DNA of 64,000 nt from Butyrivibrio proteoclasticus. GTDB taxonomy: Bacteria > Bacillota > Clostridia > Lachnospirales > Lachnospiraceae. Below the pieces are notes generated by a model, which had not been told where the DNA came from, did no database searches, and was given only the letters and a program-made list of their open reading frames with translations. The stretch covers positions 62,001-126,000 of the forward strand of contig NZ_FOXO01000003.1 of NCBI RefSeq assembly GCF_900115735.1, read 5' to 3'. A program made the position numbers and the translations under genes. Below, piece after piece: positions 7,679 to 15,291 of this stretch; positions within the stretch are counted from its first letter, which is position 1, and each line of letters starts with the position of its first letter.

Positions 7679-9172
7679 TTACAGGCCAAGGAATTTCCTT
7701 ACTGCCTTCTCCATTTCTGTTTTATTTACTACTGTCTTGTGTAATACGTCAGCTGTTCTGATAGAGGTTACAGCCTCAGGTATTTCAACCTTTGAAACCT
7801 CGCTGAGCTTATCAGCAAGTTCAAAGTCGTCCTTGCCCTCTTCTGCAATTTGAAGAGCGTTGATAACGCTTCTGGTGAACTTGTATGGGCTTGCTGTAGA
7901 AGCAATAACTGAAACAGTCTTATCGCCTGTTTCTTTTACGTATTTATTATATACACAGCTTGCTACAGCTGTGTATGTATCAATAAGATATCCTGTCTTA
8001 TCAAAAAGATTTTTAATAGTTTCAAATGTCTCTTCTTCAGAAGCATAACCACCAAAGAAATCTGTGAGTTTTCCTCTCATTTCATCTGTGATTTCATACT
8101 TTCCATCCTTAGAAAGCTTTTCCATAAACTCAGCGTCTTTTGCAGAATTATCACCAGAAATATGGTAAATCAGTCTTTCAAGGTTAGATGAAATAAGGAT
8201 ATCCATCGAAGGTGATGCCGTAAGAACAAAATCACGGTTTCTGTCATACTCACCTGTCTTAAAGAAATCAAAAAGGACCTTATTTGAATTGGATGCACAA
8301 ATAAGCTTTGAAATAGGCACACCCATATTTTTGGCATAGTATGCTGCAAGAATATTGCCGAAGTTGCCTGTCGGAACAACTACATTTATGCAATCGCCAT
8401 CTGCAATTCTGCCCTCTTTAAGAAGTTTTGCATAAGAATAAACATAATAAACAATCTGAGGAACAAGTCGTCCAATATTGATAGAATTTGCTGATGAGAA
8501 CTGGAATCCCTTGCCATCCATTTCTTTTGCAAGCTCAGGATCTGTAAAAATCTTTTTAACACCTGTCTGTGCATCGTCGAAATTACCCTCGATACCTATA
8601 ACGCATGTGTTAGCACCTTTTTGTGTAACCATCTGCTTTTCCTGGATAGGGCTTACACCGTGCTTGGGGTAAAAGACAATAATCTTTGTGCCTGGAACAT
8701 CTGCAAAACCTGCAAGCGCAGCCTTTCCTGTATCTCCACTTGTCGCTGTAAGAATAACTATCTCATTTTTTACATTATTCTTTTTTGCAGCTGTAACCAT
8801 AAGATAAGGCAGAATTGACAAAGCCATATCCTTAAAAGCAATAGTTGAACCATGATACAGCTCAAGATAAAAAGCTCCGTCTGCTTCTGTTAAAGGAGCT
8901 ATCTCCTGTGTATCAAATTTGGAATCATATGCATGTGTAATGCAGTATTTGAGCTCTTCCTCTGTATAATCAGTCAGGAATAACTTCATTACTTCGTAAG
9001 CCGTTTCCTGGTAGCTTAAAGATGCAATTTCTTTAAGTGATTTTTCAAGATGTGGAATATGATCCGGAACATATAAACCACCATCGCCCGCAAGACCTTT
9101 TAAGATAGCTTCAGATGCATGAATACTGCCTAAAGCTCCTCTTGTGCTACTGTACAAAACTTCCTTTGCCAT
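7679..9172 (-). CDS. thrC: Threonine synthase
   Basis: A 497-residue PLP enzyme converting O-phospho-L-homoserine to L-threonine. It belongs to the longer bacterial/fungal class: an N-terminal domain starting VLYSSTRG, then the PLP lysine near residue 114 in TIAFKDMAL, the phosphate-binding TSGDTGKAA loop near 150, and a C-terminal domain with TASPYKF. The ATG at 9172 is preferred because GAGGAG lies eight bases before it; a GTG at 9181 overlaps that site. It heads an operon with a small membrane protein and gltA. No T-box or other leader is visible in the 130-base gap upstream. Confidence 0.95.
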   Translation of the reverse strand: MAKEVLYSSTRGALGSIHASEAILKGLAGDGGLYVPDHIPHLEKSLKEIASLSYQETAYEVMKLFLTDYTEEELKYCITHAYDSKFDTQEIAPLTEADGAFYLELYHGSTIAFKDMALSILPYLMVTAAKKNNVKNEIVILTATSGDTGKAALAGFADVPGTKIIVFYPKHGVSPIQEKQMVTQKGANTCVIGIEGNFDDAQTGVKKIFTDPELAKEMDGKGFQFSSANSINIGRLVPQIVYYVYSYAKLLKEGRIADGDCINVVVPTGNFGNILAAYYAKNMGVPISKLICASNSNKVLFDFFKTGEYDRNRDFVLTASPSMDILISSNLERLIYHISGDNSAKDAEFMEKLSKDGKYEITDEMRGKLTDFFGGYASEEETFETIKNLFDKTGYLIDTYTAVASCVYNKYVKETGDKTVSVIASTASPYKFTRSVINALQIAEEGKDDFELADKLSEVSKVEIPEAVTSIRTADVLHKTVVNKTEMEKAVRKFLGL

Positions 9173-9313
9173 TGCCTTCACTCCTCTTTTGTTGATAAAA
9201 TAGTGTTGTGATGTAAATCACGCACTACATGGTTAGTATACCATACTGCCAAACAGTATATCCATAATAATTTAGCACTTTGAATTAGTAAAGTAAATAG
9301 CGGGGGACTACTT

Positions 9314-10126
9314 TTGAAGCAAAGAGAACATACCGGAGTGTATAAGACGGCTTTAAAAAACGGCACACCGTCTTACAGAACATCCATAATCTACAATGGA
9401 AAGCACATTTCACTTGGCTCATATCCAACTCTAAAAAAAGCCAGTGCTGTTTATGATGAAAGCTACTACATTCTCCATAGTGAAAGCTTTGTAATTTCTT
9501 CCTACAAAAAAGGAATGAATCTTCCCTTTGAAAAGTGCGTGATATTAATTAACTTTCGTGACAAAGGCATATATATCCCCAATCCAATCTATCTTGAAAA
9601 AAAATACTTTCTTTACTACTTATCTCCTGATGAAATCTTGAAATTTGATATAGATGATCTTTTTTACTACTCATCACACAAGATTATGAAACGCGGAGGG
9701 CATCTTTTTGTCGCAGATTACGGAAGCCAGATATCTATTATGCAGCGCTATGGAATAAAGAGTTATGCCGTATCCGGCAGAGACTATCTTTTTGCAAATG
9801 ACGATCCTTTTGATTTAAGATATGAAAATATAATTATTCTCAATCGTTACCACGGTGTAAGGCAGTTTGCCCACAAAGGATTTATCCGATACAAAACCTT
9901 CATCCACATAAAAAGTAATTACGTTGTAGGCGTGTACAATTCTGAGATTGAAGCTGCCATAGCTTATAATAAAGCTGCAGATATTCTTATGAAGAACGGG
10001 ATAAATAAAAAATATCAGTTAAACTATATCGAAGATCTCAGCGCTTCGCAGTACGCCGACCTATATTTAAAAGTAAAAATCCCAAAGAAAATTTACGCAT
10101 TAAAAAACAATAGCATTAAATCATAA
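9314..10126 (+). CDS. AP2-like DNA-binding domain protein (two AP2 units, degenerate HNH-like middle)
   Basis: A 270-residue basic protein. The N-terminal 55 residues (GVYKT, YRTSIIYNGKHISLGSY, KASAVYDES) and the stretch at about 192-245 (YKTFIHIKSNYVVGVY, EAAIAYNKAADIL) both fit the AP2/ERF-like fold: three strands, a G-x-Y/F turn and a helix. Between them, DPFDLRYENIIIL resembles the N-x-R-x-E-N-L end of HNH-AP2 homing endonucleases, but the catalytic histidines are not evident. I infer a DNA-binding protein derived from an HNH-AP2 nuclease. The start is a TTG at 9314, seven bases after GGGGGA; there is no better candidate. It stands alone next to a terminator, outside any visible phage. 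Confidence 0.65.
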   Translation: MKQREHTGVYKTALKNGTPSYRTSIIYNGKHISLGSYPTLKKASAVYDESYYILHSESFVISSYKKGMNLPFEKCVILINFRDKGIYIPNPIYLEKKYFLYYLSPDEILKFDIDDLFYYSSHKIMKRGGHLFVADYGSQISIMQRYGIKSYAVSGRDYLFANDDPFDLRYENIIILNRYHGVRQFAHKGFIRYKTFIHIKSNYVVGVYNSEIEAAIAYNKAADILMKNGINKKYQLNYIEDLSASQYADLYLKVKIPKKIYALKNNSIKS

Positions 10127-10185
10127 TTCTATATGTGGATATATCAAATTTTAATTAGATTATTTTAGTTCTATGTACTAAACTA

Positions 10186-10233
10186 AAATTGCTGCCTGGG
10201 TTTTTCTTTCTTTCCCCACGGCAGCATTTTTTA
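10186..10233 (+). terminator. Terminator after the AP2-domain gene
   Basis: GCTGCC (10191-10196) pairs with GGCAGC (10220-10225), extended by flanking A/T pairs, followed by ATTTTTT. It separates the AP2-domain gene from the MATE gene and makes any MATE start upstream of 10230 unlikely. Confidence 0.75.
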
Positions 10234-10257
10234 TCAAATTTAGGAGTATCATTTCAT

Positions 10258-11616
10258 ATGGCAAATCCCATTTCACAAAAGTATTCAAAAGACATGACAA
10301 ATGGCGATACCTTCAGTCTTCTCATAAGCTTCATGGTACCGATGATGATAGGAAATATCTTCCAGCAGTTCTACAATATTGTAGATACCATTATCGCAGG
10401 AAAGTTCATTGATTCCAACGCTCTTGCTGCAGTAGGTTCAACCGGCCATATAACAAATCTCTTTTTTGCACTTGGAAACGGGCTTGCTACAGGAATAGGT
10501 ATTATTGTTTCTCAGTTCTTTGGCTCAGGCGATAATGACGGTGTAAGAAAAACAATTACAAATGCCTTCTTTATGGTGAGCGCAACATCTATATTCGTGG
10601 GATGTCTCGGTGCTTCTTTATCCCGCCCTGTGCTGATCTATGGTTTAAAAACTCCTGATGAAATCCTTGAAAACTCAGTAATATACATGTCTGTAACCTG
10701 CATAGGCTTTATAGGCACAGCTCTTTATAATACAATTTCCTACATCATGCGAGGAATCGGTGATTCCAAAACACCTCTTTATTTCCTTATTGTTTCCAGT
10801 GTTCTTAATATCCTGATGGATCTTGCCTTTGTTATTTACTTTGATCTTGGGGTAAAGGGGCTTGCTATAGCCACCATAACAGCTCAAGCGCTATCCGCTG
10901 TACTTTCAATTGGATATGCGCTCTTGAAAAATCCTGTTTTTAAATTTGAAAAAAGAGATTTCGTACTTGACAAAGATATAATAATCAAATGCTACGCTTT
11001 AGGTGGATCAATGGCGCTTCAAAGCGGACTAATAGCACTTTCCTTTGTCATACTCCAAAGAGTCATTAATTCTTTTGGAGCAGTTGTTATCGCTGCTTTC
11101 ACTACTACAAGCAAAATTGAAAACCTCGTAAATATGCAGTTCAAAGCTCTTGGAGATTCTTTGTCAACCTACTCAGGCCAGAATATTGGTGCCAGAAAAG
11201 GTGACAGAGTAAAGAAAGGTTACCGAGTTGGCATGACAATGATGGGCGTATACGCCCTTATTATGATTCCTCTTATGTGGATTTTGGGAGATTTCCTCAT
11301 GAGAGTATTTGTAAGTGAGCCTGAAGTAATAGCTTTTGGTAAAACAGCCATGAGAATTCTCTCAAGCTTTTATCTCCCACTAGGAACAATCTACGTCTGC
11401 CGCGGAATTCTTAACGGAGCTGGCGATGCCAAATTCCCACTGATATCCGGCATCTCAGAAATGATCGGCCGAGTAATATTCCCCGCCTTCTTCTGCTCCC
11501 TTCCCTTCCTCGGACCCTGGGGCCTATGGATATCCACTGGCATCACCTGGACAATAGTCGGTGTCACCGCCTTCATCCGCTACCACCAAAAGTCCTGGCG
11601 CCAAGGCCTATTCTAA
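10258..11616 (+). CDS. MATE family efflux transporter
   Basis: A 452-residue, roughly 12-helix antiporter of the MATE family, expelling drugs or metabolites with Na+ or H+. Typical signatures are MIGNIFQQFYNIVDTIIAG near residue 33, AAVGSTGHI near 60 and the matching second-half motif around 260-300. An in-frame ATG lies earlier at 10189, but it falls inside the preceding terminator; the ATG at 10258 with AGGAG 11 bases upstream is the better start. The last 60 codons (from about 11440) use C-ending, GC-rich codons far more than the rest, and the gene ends 27 bases before a giant palindrome. Confidence 0.9.
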   Translation: MANPISQKYSKDMTNGDTFSLLISFMVPMMIGNIFQQFYNIVDTIIAGKFIDSNALAAVGSTGHITNLFFALGNGLATGIGIIVSQFFGSGDNDGVRKTITNAFFMVSATSIFVGCLGASLSRPVLIYGLKTPDEILENSVIYMSVTCIGFIGTALYNTISYIMRGIGDSKTPLYFLIVSSVLNILMDLAFVIYFDLGVKGLAIATITAQALSAVLSIGYALLKNPVFKFEKRDFVLDKDIIIKCYALGGSMALQSGLIALSFVILQRVINSFGAVVIAAFTTTSKIENLVNMQFKALGDSLSTYSGQNIGARKGDRVKKGYRVGMTMMGVYALIMIPLMWILGDFLMRVFVSEPEVIAFGKTAMRILSSFYLPLGTIYVCRGILNGAGDAKFPLISGISEMIGRVIFPAFFCSLPFLGPWGLWISTGITWTIVGVTAFIRYHQKSWRQGLF

Positions 11617-11642
11617 CGCCATCGCTCCATCCCTGACAGTAG

Positions 11643-12001
11643 TGCCCCACCCGCAGAGTAGGCAACCACCCCGGAGAGAACCATTTGCGTGACATTTCGA
11701 GTTTAGAAGTTTATGGCAACAAATTTCCGCTTTGGGATTCCTTGGATCAAACTCACCGCTGACTACCGGCACTTATGGAACTGTGGGCTTCATTTTTCTC
11801 TGTCGCAAGAAAACGCCATTTTTCCTGTCAGAGAAAAAGGGAGCCCAATGTTCCTAAAAGTGCCTGGTGTCAGCGGCTCAGACATGTGATCCAAAAGCGG
11901 AATCCCAAAGAGGAAATTTGAATGCTCATAAACTTATCTAAACTCTCTTAGACACGCAAATGGTTCTCTCCGGGGTGGTTGCCTACTCTGCGTGTGGGGC
12001 A
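11643..12001. repeat. Giant 359-bp interrupted palindrome between convergent genes
   Basis: Outer arms 11643-11691 and 11953-12001 are 49 bp long and match at 48 positions as inverted copies. Inside them the sequence continues as an imperfect palindrome almost to the centre near 11822 (for example CTTTGGGATTCC at 11731-11742 against GGAATCCCAAAG at 11900-11911, and CACCGCTGAC against GTCAGCGG). Folded as RNA it would make one rod of about 175 bp. It fills the gap between the MATE gene (plus) and the ParB/HAD gene (minus); the right arm covers the last codons and stop of the latter. No coding frame of note lies inside. Confidence 0.85.
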
Positions 12002-12870
12002 TCTATTTTTTCGATGATCTCGATGGCCTTTTTGGACCATAGGGAGCCTGGGACTTCGAGGCCGTATTCTTCGAAGTCGCCTGTTCCGCTGTGAGTGCAG
12101 ATGACAGAGTCATTGTCGATGTGGATCGTTTTTGCGTACTTGTTTTTGATGAGGTTCATGACGGTCTTTTGGGACTCGGAGAACTTTACGTTCTTTTTTC
12201 CGGTTCCTGTTATGATTCCATCCACATGAACGAAGAATCTGTTGAAGTAGCGCCTTATGTCATCAATGGAATAGAACTCGGATGAGTATACAAATATGTC
12301 ATAACCATGAGTGGTCAGATAATTGAAAAGTGCCGGAATTCCGAGCATCATTTTCTTTTTTATTCTGGAACCGAAGTGGAATCCTGTTTCTTTTTCAATG
12401 TAATTGTCCCATCTGCTCTTGAATACTACTTCGTCCAGGTCCATGGTGACTCTTTTATCATGCTGTGATGATTCAACTATTCTTTGAAGTTCCTCCTCAC
12501 TCATCATGTTGATGATCTTTATAGGAACCTTTTTGATTTCAACTTTCAAAGCGGCTGCCCATCTGTGGTGACCATTAATGAGCATGTAGCCTTCAGGGTG
12601 AACCTTGCCAACGATAAGTGGTTCGCTTATTGGCACCTCACCCATTTTTAATCTTTCCCTGAATTTCCTTTCATAGTCAGCTATTATTCTATAGCTTGGA
12701 CCTATAGCAGGATCACTAAACTCATCATCAGGATTTGGATGAAGCTCCTTGCAATCATGCCATTTCACAAACATACGCTCGAAACGGCTCGCTTTAACAG
12801 GAACATATAGGCCTTTACCTTTTTCAATTTCATCACTAATAAACTGATCAAAAGAATTACTGCTCGCCAT
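11983..12870 (-). CDS. ParB-like/sulfiredoxin-fold domain fused to a HAD-like domain
   Basis: A 295-residue two-domain protein. Residues about 40-125 form a ParB N-terminal-like fold with the nucleotide-binding motif INGHHRWAAAL at 98-108. Residues about 141-290 look like a HAD phosphatase: motif I MDLDEVVF (143-150), motif II VYSS (194-197), and an acidic HIDNDS motif (250-255). A conventional ParB centromere-binding HTH is absent, so chromosome partition is unlikely. ParB-like enzymes such as SerK and SbnI phosphorylate free serine, so a small-molecule kinase paired with a phosphatase is one possibility. That is inference only. The last codons lie in a giant palindrome, and two more palindromes lie upstream. 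No clear SD: weak start context near 12870. Confidence 0.7.
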   Translation of the reverse strand: MASSNSFDQFISDEIEKGKGLYVPVKASRFERMFVKWHDCKELHPNPDDEFSDPAIGPSYRIIADYERKFRERLKMGEVPISEPLIVGKVHPEGYMLINGHHRWAAALKVEIKKVPIKIINMMSEEELQRIVESSQHDKRVTMDLDEVVFKSRWDNYIEKETGFHFGSRIKKKMMLGIPALFNYLTTHGYDIFVYSSEFYSIDDIRRYFNRFFVHVDGIITGTGKKNVKFSESQKTVMNLIKNKYAKTIHIDNDSVICTHSGTGDFEEYGLEVPGSLWSKKAIEIIEKIDAPHAE

Positions 12871-13022
12871 TCACATTACTCCATACAATAAAGCACGTTT
12901 TTTAGTTGACGTCATCATTATAACATTCATGTCTTTTTTCCTCGTTAACATATATAAAATTGCGATTAAATTACTATGAAAATTAGCAGAACAAAACGTT
13001 TCTCATACTTTCTTGCGAGTGG

Positions 13023-13218
13023 CATAAAATCCAGAAGTGCCCATAACTTCGGATAGATCTCGGAGTATTCGCAAAGACACAGTAAATATTAAATAATGCG
13101 CCTTGTTTTCTTTCATGATTATTCAAAACAGAAAACAAGGCTTTTATTTTATATTAACTGTCTCTATTGCTCATACTAAATCGCTCTATCCGAAGTTATG
13201 GGCACTTCTGGATTTATG
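13023..13218. repeat. 196-bp palindrome upstream of the ParB/HAD gene
   Basis: Arms 13023-13058 and 13185-13218 are inverted copies of about 34 bp with one inserted base. At the same centre of symmetry (near 13120) sits a perfect 12-bp stem (13100-13111 with 13130-13141) followed by TTTTATTTT on the plus strand. The element would fold into a single long rod with a terminator-like tip. No gene lies in it. Confidence 0.8.
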
Positions 13219-13256
13219 GTTTACTACACATATAAAGAATAATTTTTTTGCAAGAA

Positions 13257-13460
13257 CAGCAGACGAACTGAAAGTGTAGGCATAGTGATGTGAACGATTT
13301 ATTTTGAAATGATGATAAATGGATATAAATAAAACCACAAAAGACTTGTGTTCTGAATAAGTATGAAACAAGTCTTTTGTGGGTGTTTTATATCCAATTT
13401 ATCACATTGAAAAATATCAGAGTGAGCAGAGCTATACCTACACTTTCAGCTCGGCTGCAT
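13257..13460. repeat. Second palindrome (about 204 bp) next to the first
   Basis: Outer arms around 13264-13285 (GAACTGAAAGTGTAGGCATAG) and 13432-13453 are inverted copies with two mismatches. Inner arms 13321-13347 and 13370-13395, including CACAAAAGACTT, share the same centre near 13358, with further symmetric sequence between. Together with 13023-13218 it fills the 630-base gap between the ParB/HAD and MBL genes. A short closing match (ATACTTTCTTG near 13006 and CAAGAAAGTAT near 13468) could enclose both rods. Confidence 0.75.
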
Positions 13461-13498
13461 ACGTTTACAAGAAAGTATAATTTGTGAAGTCTTATAGT

Positions 13499-14809
13499 TT
13501 AGAATGAAATTGTCTCTCCCTCCTGTGGAAGAATTATCTTTTCAACTTTTTCAGACTTAAACTGTTCAGGTCTGAAGCTGTGTAGCGGTATAAGTGTCTT
13601 TGGTGCAATCTCATCAACTGTACTTCTGAGATAATATGGCTCAGCATGTCCGCCCAGTCCACACTTTGTATAATTTAGTCCAAGCACATCTAAAAGGTCA
13701 TAGAACTTTTTAAACGAAGGATCATAGTCCCCGAGAGGTGCTCCGTCCATATGCAGGTATAAGGAAATGCATTCTTTAAGGTCAAAGAGTTCATATACAT
13801 TCTTATAATCCTGCTGAAGGATATATTTACCTGCATCAGCCATAAGCTCTTTTCTTGTAACAATTTTTTTCCCTTTTAATAATGGAGCATTAAGTTCTCC
13901 TCCATCAGGAAGATATACTTCAAAATAATCTTCAGGATAAAAAGCCGCAACATAATCAGCCTGCGCAGGTTCAAGGGCGAATACTCTTCCGCACTCTTTT
14001 AATGCACCAATCATTCTATGAACTCGTTCAACATTACGATTGTAATTATTTATAACGATAAGACCATTCTCTTCGATGGCATGAGCTTTCATATCATCTA
14101 GTAAGGTCCACTCACTGTTATCTCTTACAGGACCTTCAAGCGATAACATATCTACATCCCCAAAACTTATGGTAACTCCTTCAGTTATCATGTAATCTGC
14201 ACCTTTGCACTTTTCAGCAAAAGCCTTACTAATTTCAGGGTGATATCCGTGGTATCTGTAATCGCCTGTATAGCATAGCTTTCCATCATCAGTCTCAATG
14301 ATAAATCCACAGGCACCTAAAACGTCATGATCAACCTGGACACAAGTAACCTTGATGTCCCCTACAGTTATAGAAGCATCATAATCAATAGGAAGTACGT
14401 TCTCATGCTCTCTAAGCTCAAGTTCTCCCATAACTCCAAGTTCATGATAAAGAACTGCTGAGTCTCTGCTCATATATACAGGAAGTTTACTTGCAAGGCT
14501 TCCGAGGCCTCCCATATGGTCGATATGCATGTGAGAAATGATAACAAACACTTCCTTATCAACTTCACCATATGCCTTAAGACCAAGTTCATGAGCATCT
14601 TTTTCCTCATATATCCCATCAACTTTGTCAAGAACTCCAAGTCTTACAAGGTCTATTGTCTCTTTGCCTTTTCTGACCTTAACTTTATCATCTATTCTGT
14701 CAGCATGAGCATATCCAAAATCAAAGATACAGATTGCCTTATCAGTTTCTACAGCAACAACTGTACCGCCTATTTCACGTAACCCGCTATAAAACTTAAG
14801 ATTAGTCAT
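13499..14809 (-). CDS. MBL-fold metallo-hydrolase (RNase J/beta-CASP-like)
   Basis: A 436-residue metallo-beta-lactamase-fold hydrolase. The zinc motif HMHIDH is at 93-98, with further ligands His161 (QVDHDVLGACG) and Asp183 (YTGDYRYHG), and a C-terminal LIPLHSFRPEQF near 413, like the histidine that closes RNase J and beta-CASP active sites. The 230-residue insert after the MBL core fits a beta-CASP domain, suggesting RNA processing or another phosphodiester substrate. The N-terminal FYSGLREIGGT resembles the RNase J GGxxEIG start. It is smaller than RNase J (about 555 aa) and lacks its C-terminal domain. It is transcribed alone; its product may be a nuclease, but a small-molecule hydrolase is not excluded. 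Confidence 0.8.
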   Translation of the reverse strand: MTNLKFYSGLREIGGTVVAVETDKAICIFDFGYAHADRIDDKVKVRKGKETIDLVRLGVLDKVDGIYEEKDAHELGLKAYGEVDKEVFVIISHMHIDHMGGLGSLASKLPVYMSRDSAVLYHELGVMGELELREHENVLPIDYDASITVGDIKVTCVQVDHDVLGACGFIIETDDGKLCYTGDYRYHGYHPEISKAFAEKCKGADYMITEGVTISFGDVDMLSLEGPVRDNSEWTLLDDMKAHAIEENGLIVINNYNRNVERVHRMIGALKECGRVFALEPAQADYVAAFYPEDYFEVYLPDGGELNAPLLKGKKIVTRKELMADAGKYILQQDYKNVYELFDLKECISLYLHMDGAPLGDYDPSFKKFYDLLDVLGLNYTKCGLGGHAEPYYLRSTVDEIAPKTLIPLHSFRPEQFKSEKVEKIILPQEGETISF

Positions 14810-14851
14810 ACCAATTACTCCTTAACTAATTAACATTTCAGGGCATTCATG

Positions 14852-14934
14852 AAGAAAGCCTTTCTTATCCAATGAAACTTCCATTCCATTAGATAAGAAA
14901 AGCCTCCTACTACAAAGTAGAAGGCCCCTGTGAT
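14852..14934. repeat. Two adjacent short hairpins flanking the tandem array
   Basis: An imperfect stem pairs GCCTTTCTTATC (about 14858-14869) with GATAAGAAAAGCC (about 14892-14904), and a second pairs CCTCCTACTAC with GTAGAAGG just after it. They lie between the MBL gene start and the tandem repeat array and are noncoding. Confidence 0.45.
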
Positions 14935-15223
14935 TCTTGTAGCCTTGGCTAACGCCAAGGCTACAAGAATTCGTAAATCAATATGCTCGCTTTCGCTCGC
15001 ATATCTTTTTTACTTTTTCTTGTAAACAAATAATGATATACGCCTTGGCTGATGCCAAGGCTACAAGAATTCGTAAATCGATATGCTCGCTTCGCTCGCA
15101 TATCTTTTTACTTTTTCTTGTAAACAATTAATGATACACGCCTTGGCTGATGCCAAGGCTACAAGAATTCGTAAATCGATATGCTCGCTTCGCTCGCATA
15201 TCTTTTTTACTCATTCTTGTTAC
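14924..15223. repeat. Tandem array of three ~100-bp double-hairpin units
   Basis: Three copies start at 14942, 15042 and 15140 (periods 100 and 98; the last is shortened at about 84). Each has a stem GCCTTGGC-4-GCCAAGGC, the segment CTACAAGAATTCGTAAATC, a second stem GATATGC...GCATATC, then a T-rich tract and TTGTAAACAA. In the first copy the stem is a perfect 17-bp palindrome (ATTCTTGTAGCCTTGGC). Copies differ by a handful of substitutions. The array lies 3' of the binding-protein gene and would be in its 3' UTR on the minus strand. It is not CRISPR: units are directly abutting and there are no variable spacers. Confidence 0.85.
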
Positions 15224-15283
15224 GGTCATGAAGTCAAACTGTGTTACGCAAGCAAGCTTGCTAACACATTTGACTTATGACGC
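15223..15283 (-). terminator. Long imperfect hairpin downstream of the sugar-binding protein gene
   Basis: On the minus strand GTCATAAGTCAAATGTGTTAGC pairs with GCGTAACACAGTTTGACTTCATGAC, giving more than 20 bp with two small interruptions, just after the stop codon. A run of six A, not T, follows at about 20 bases, so it looks more like an RNA 3'-end stabiliser than a classical terminator. Confidence 0.5.
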
Positions 15284-15291
15284 GTATATCA

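Noticed and set aside
9182-9313. T-box or threonine leader upstream of thrC
   Set aside because: The gap is only about 130 bases, and no antiterminator core or threonine-rich leader peptide is visible.
9314-10126. Prophage or homing endonuclease element around the AP2-domain gene
   Set aside because: No integrase, terminase, capsid, att site or intron boundary is nearby and the HNH catalytic residues are not seen.
11983-12870. Chromosome-partition ParB/Spo0J
   Set aside because: The HTH and dimerisation domains are absent and a HAD-like domain follows; no parA is nearby.
13186-13371. Short minus-strand open frame in the palindrome region
   Set aside because: No ribosome site and the sequence is symmetric repeat; the frame arises by chance.
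14924-15223. CRISPR array
   Set aside because: Repeat units of about 100 bp abut directly, with no distinct spacers and no cas genes nearby.
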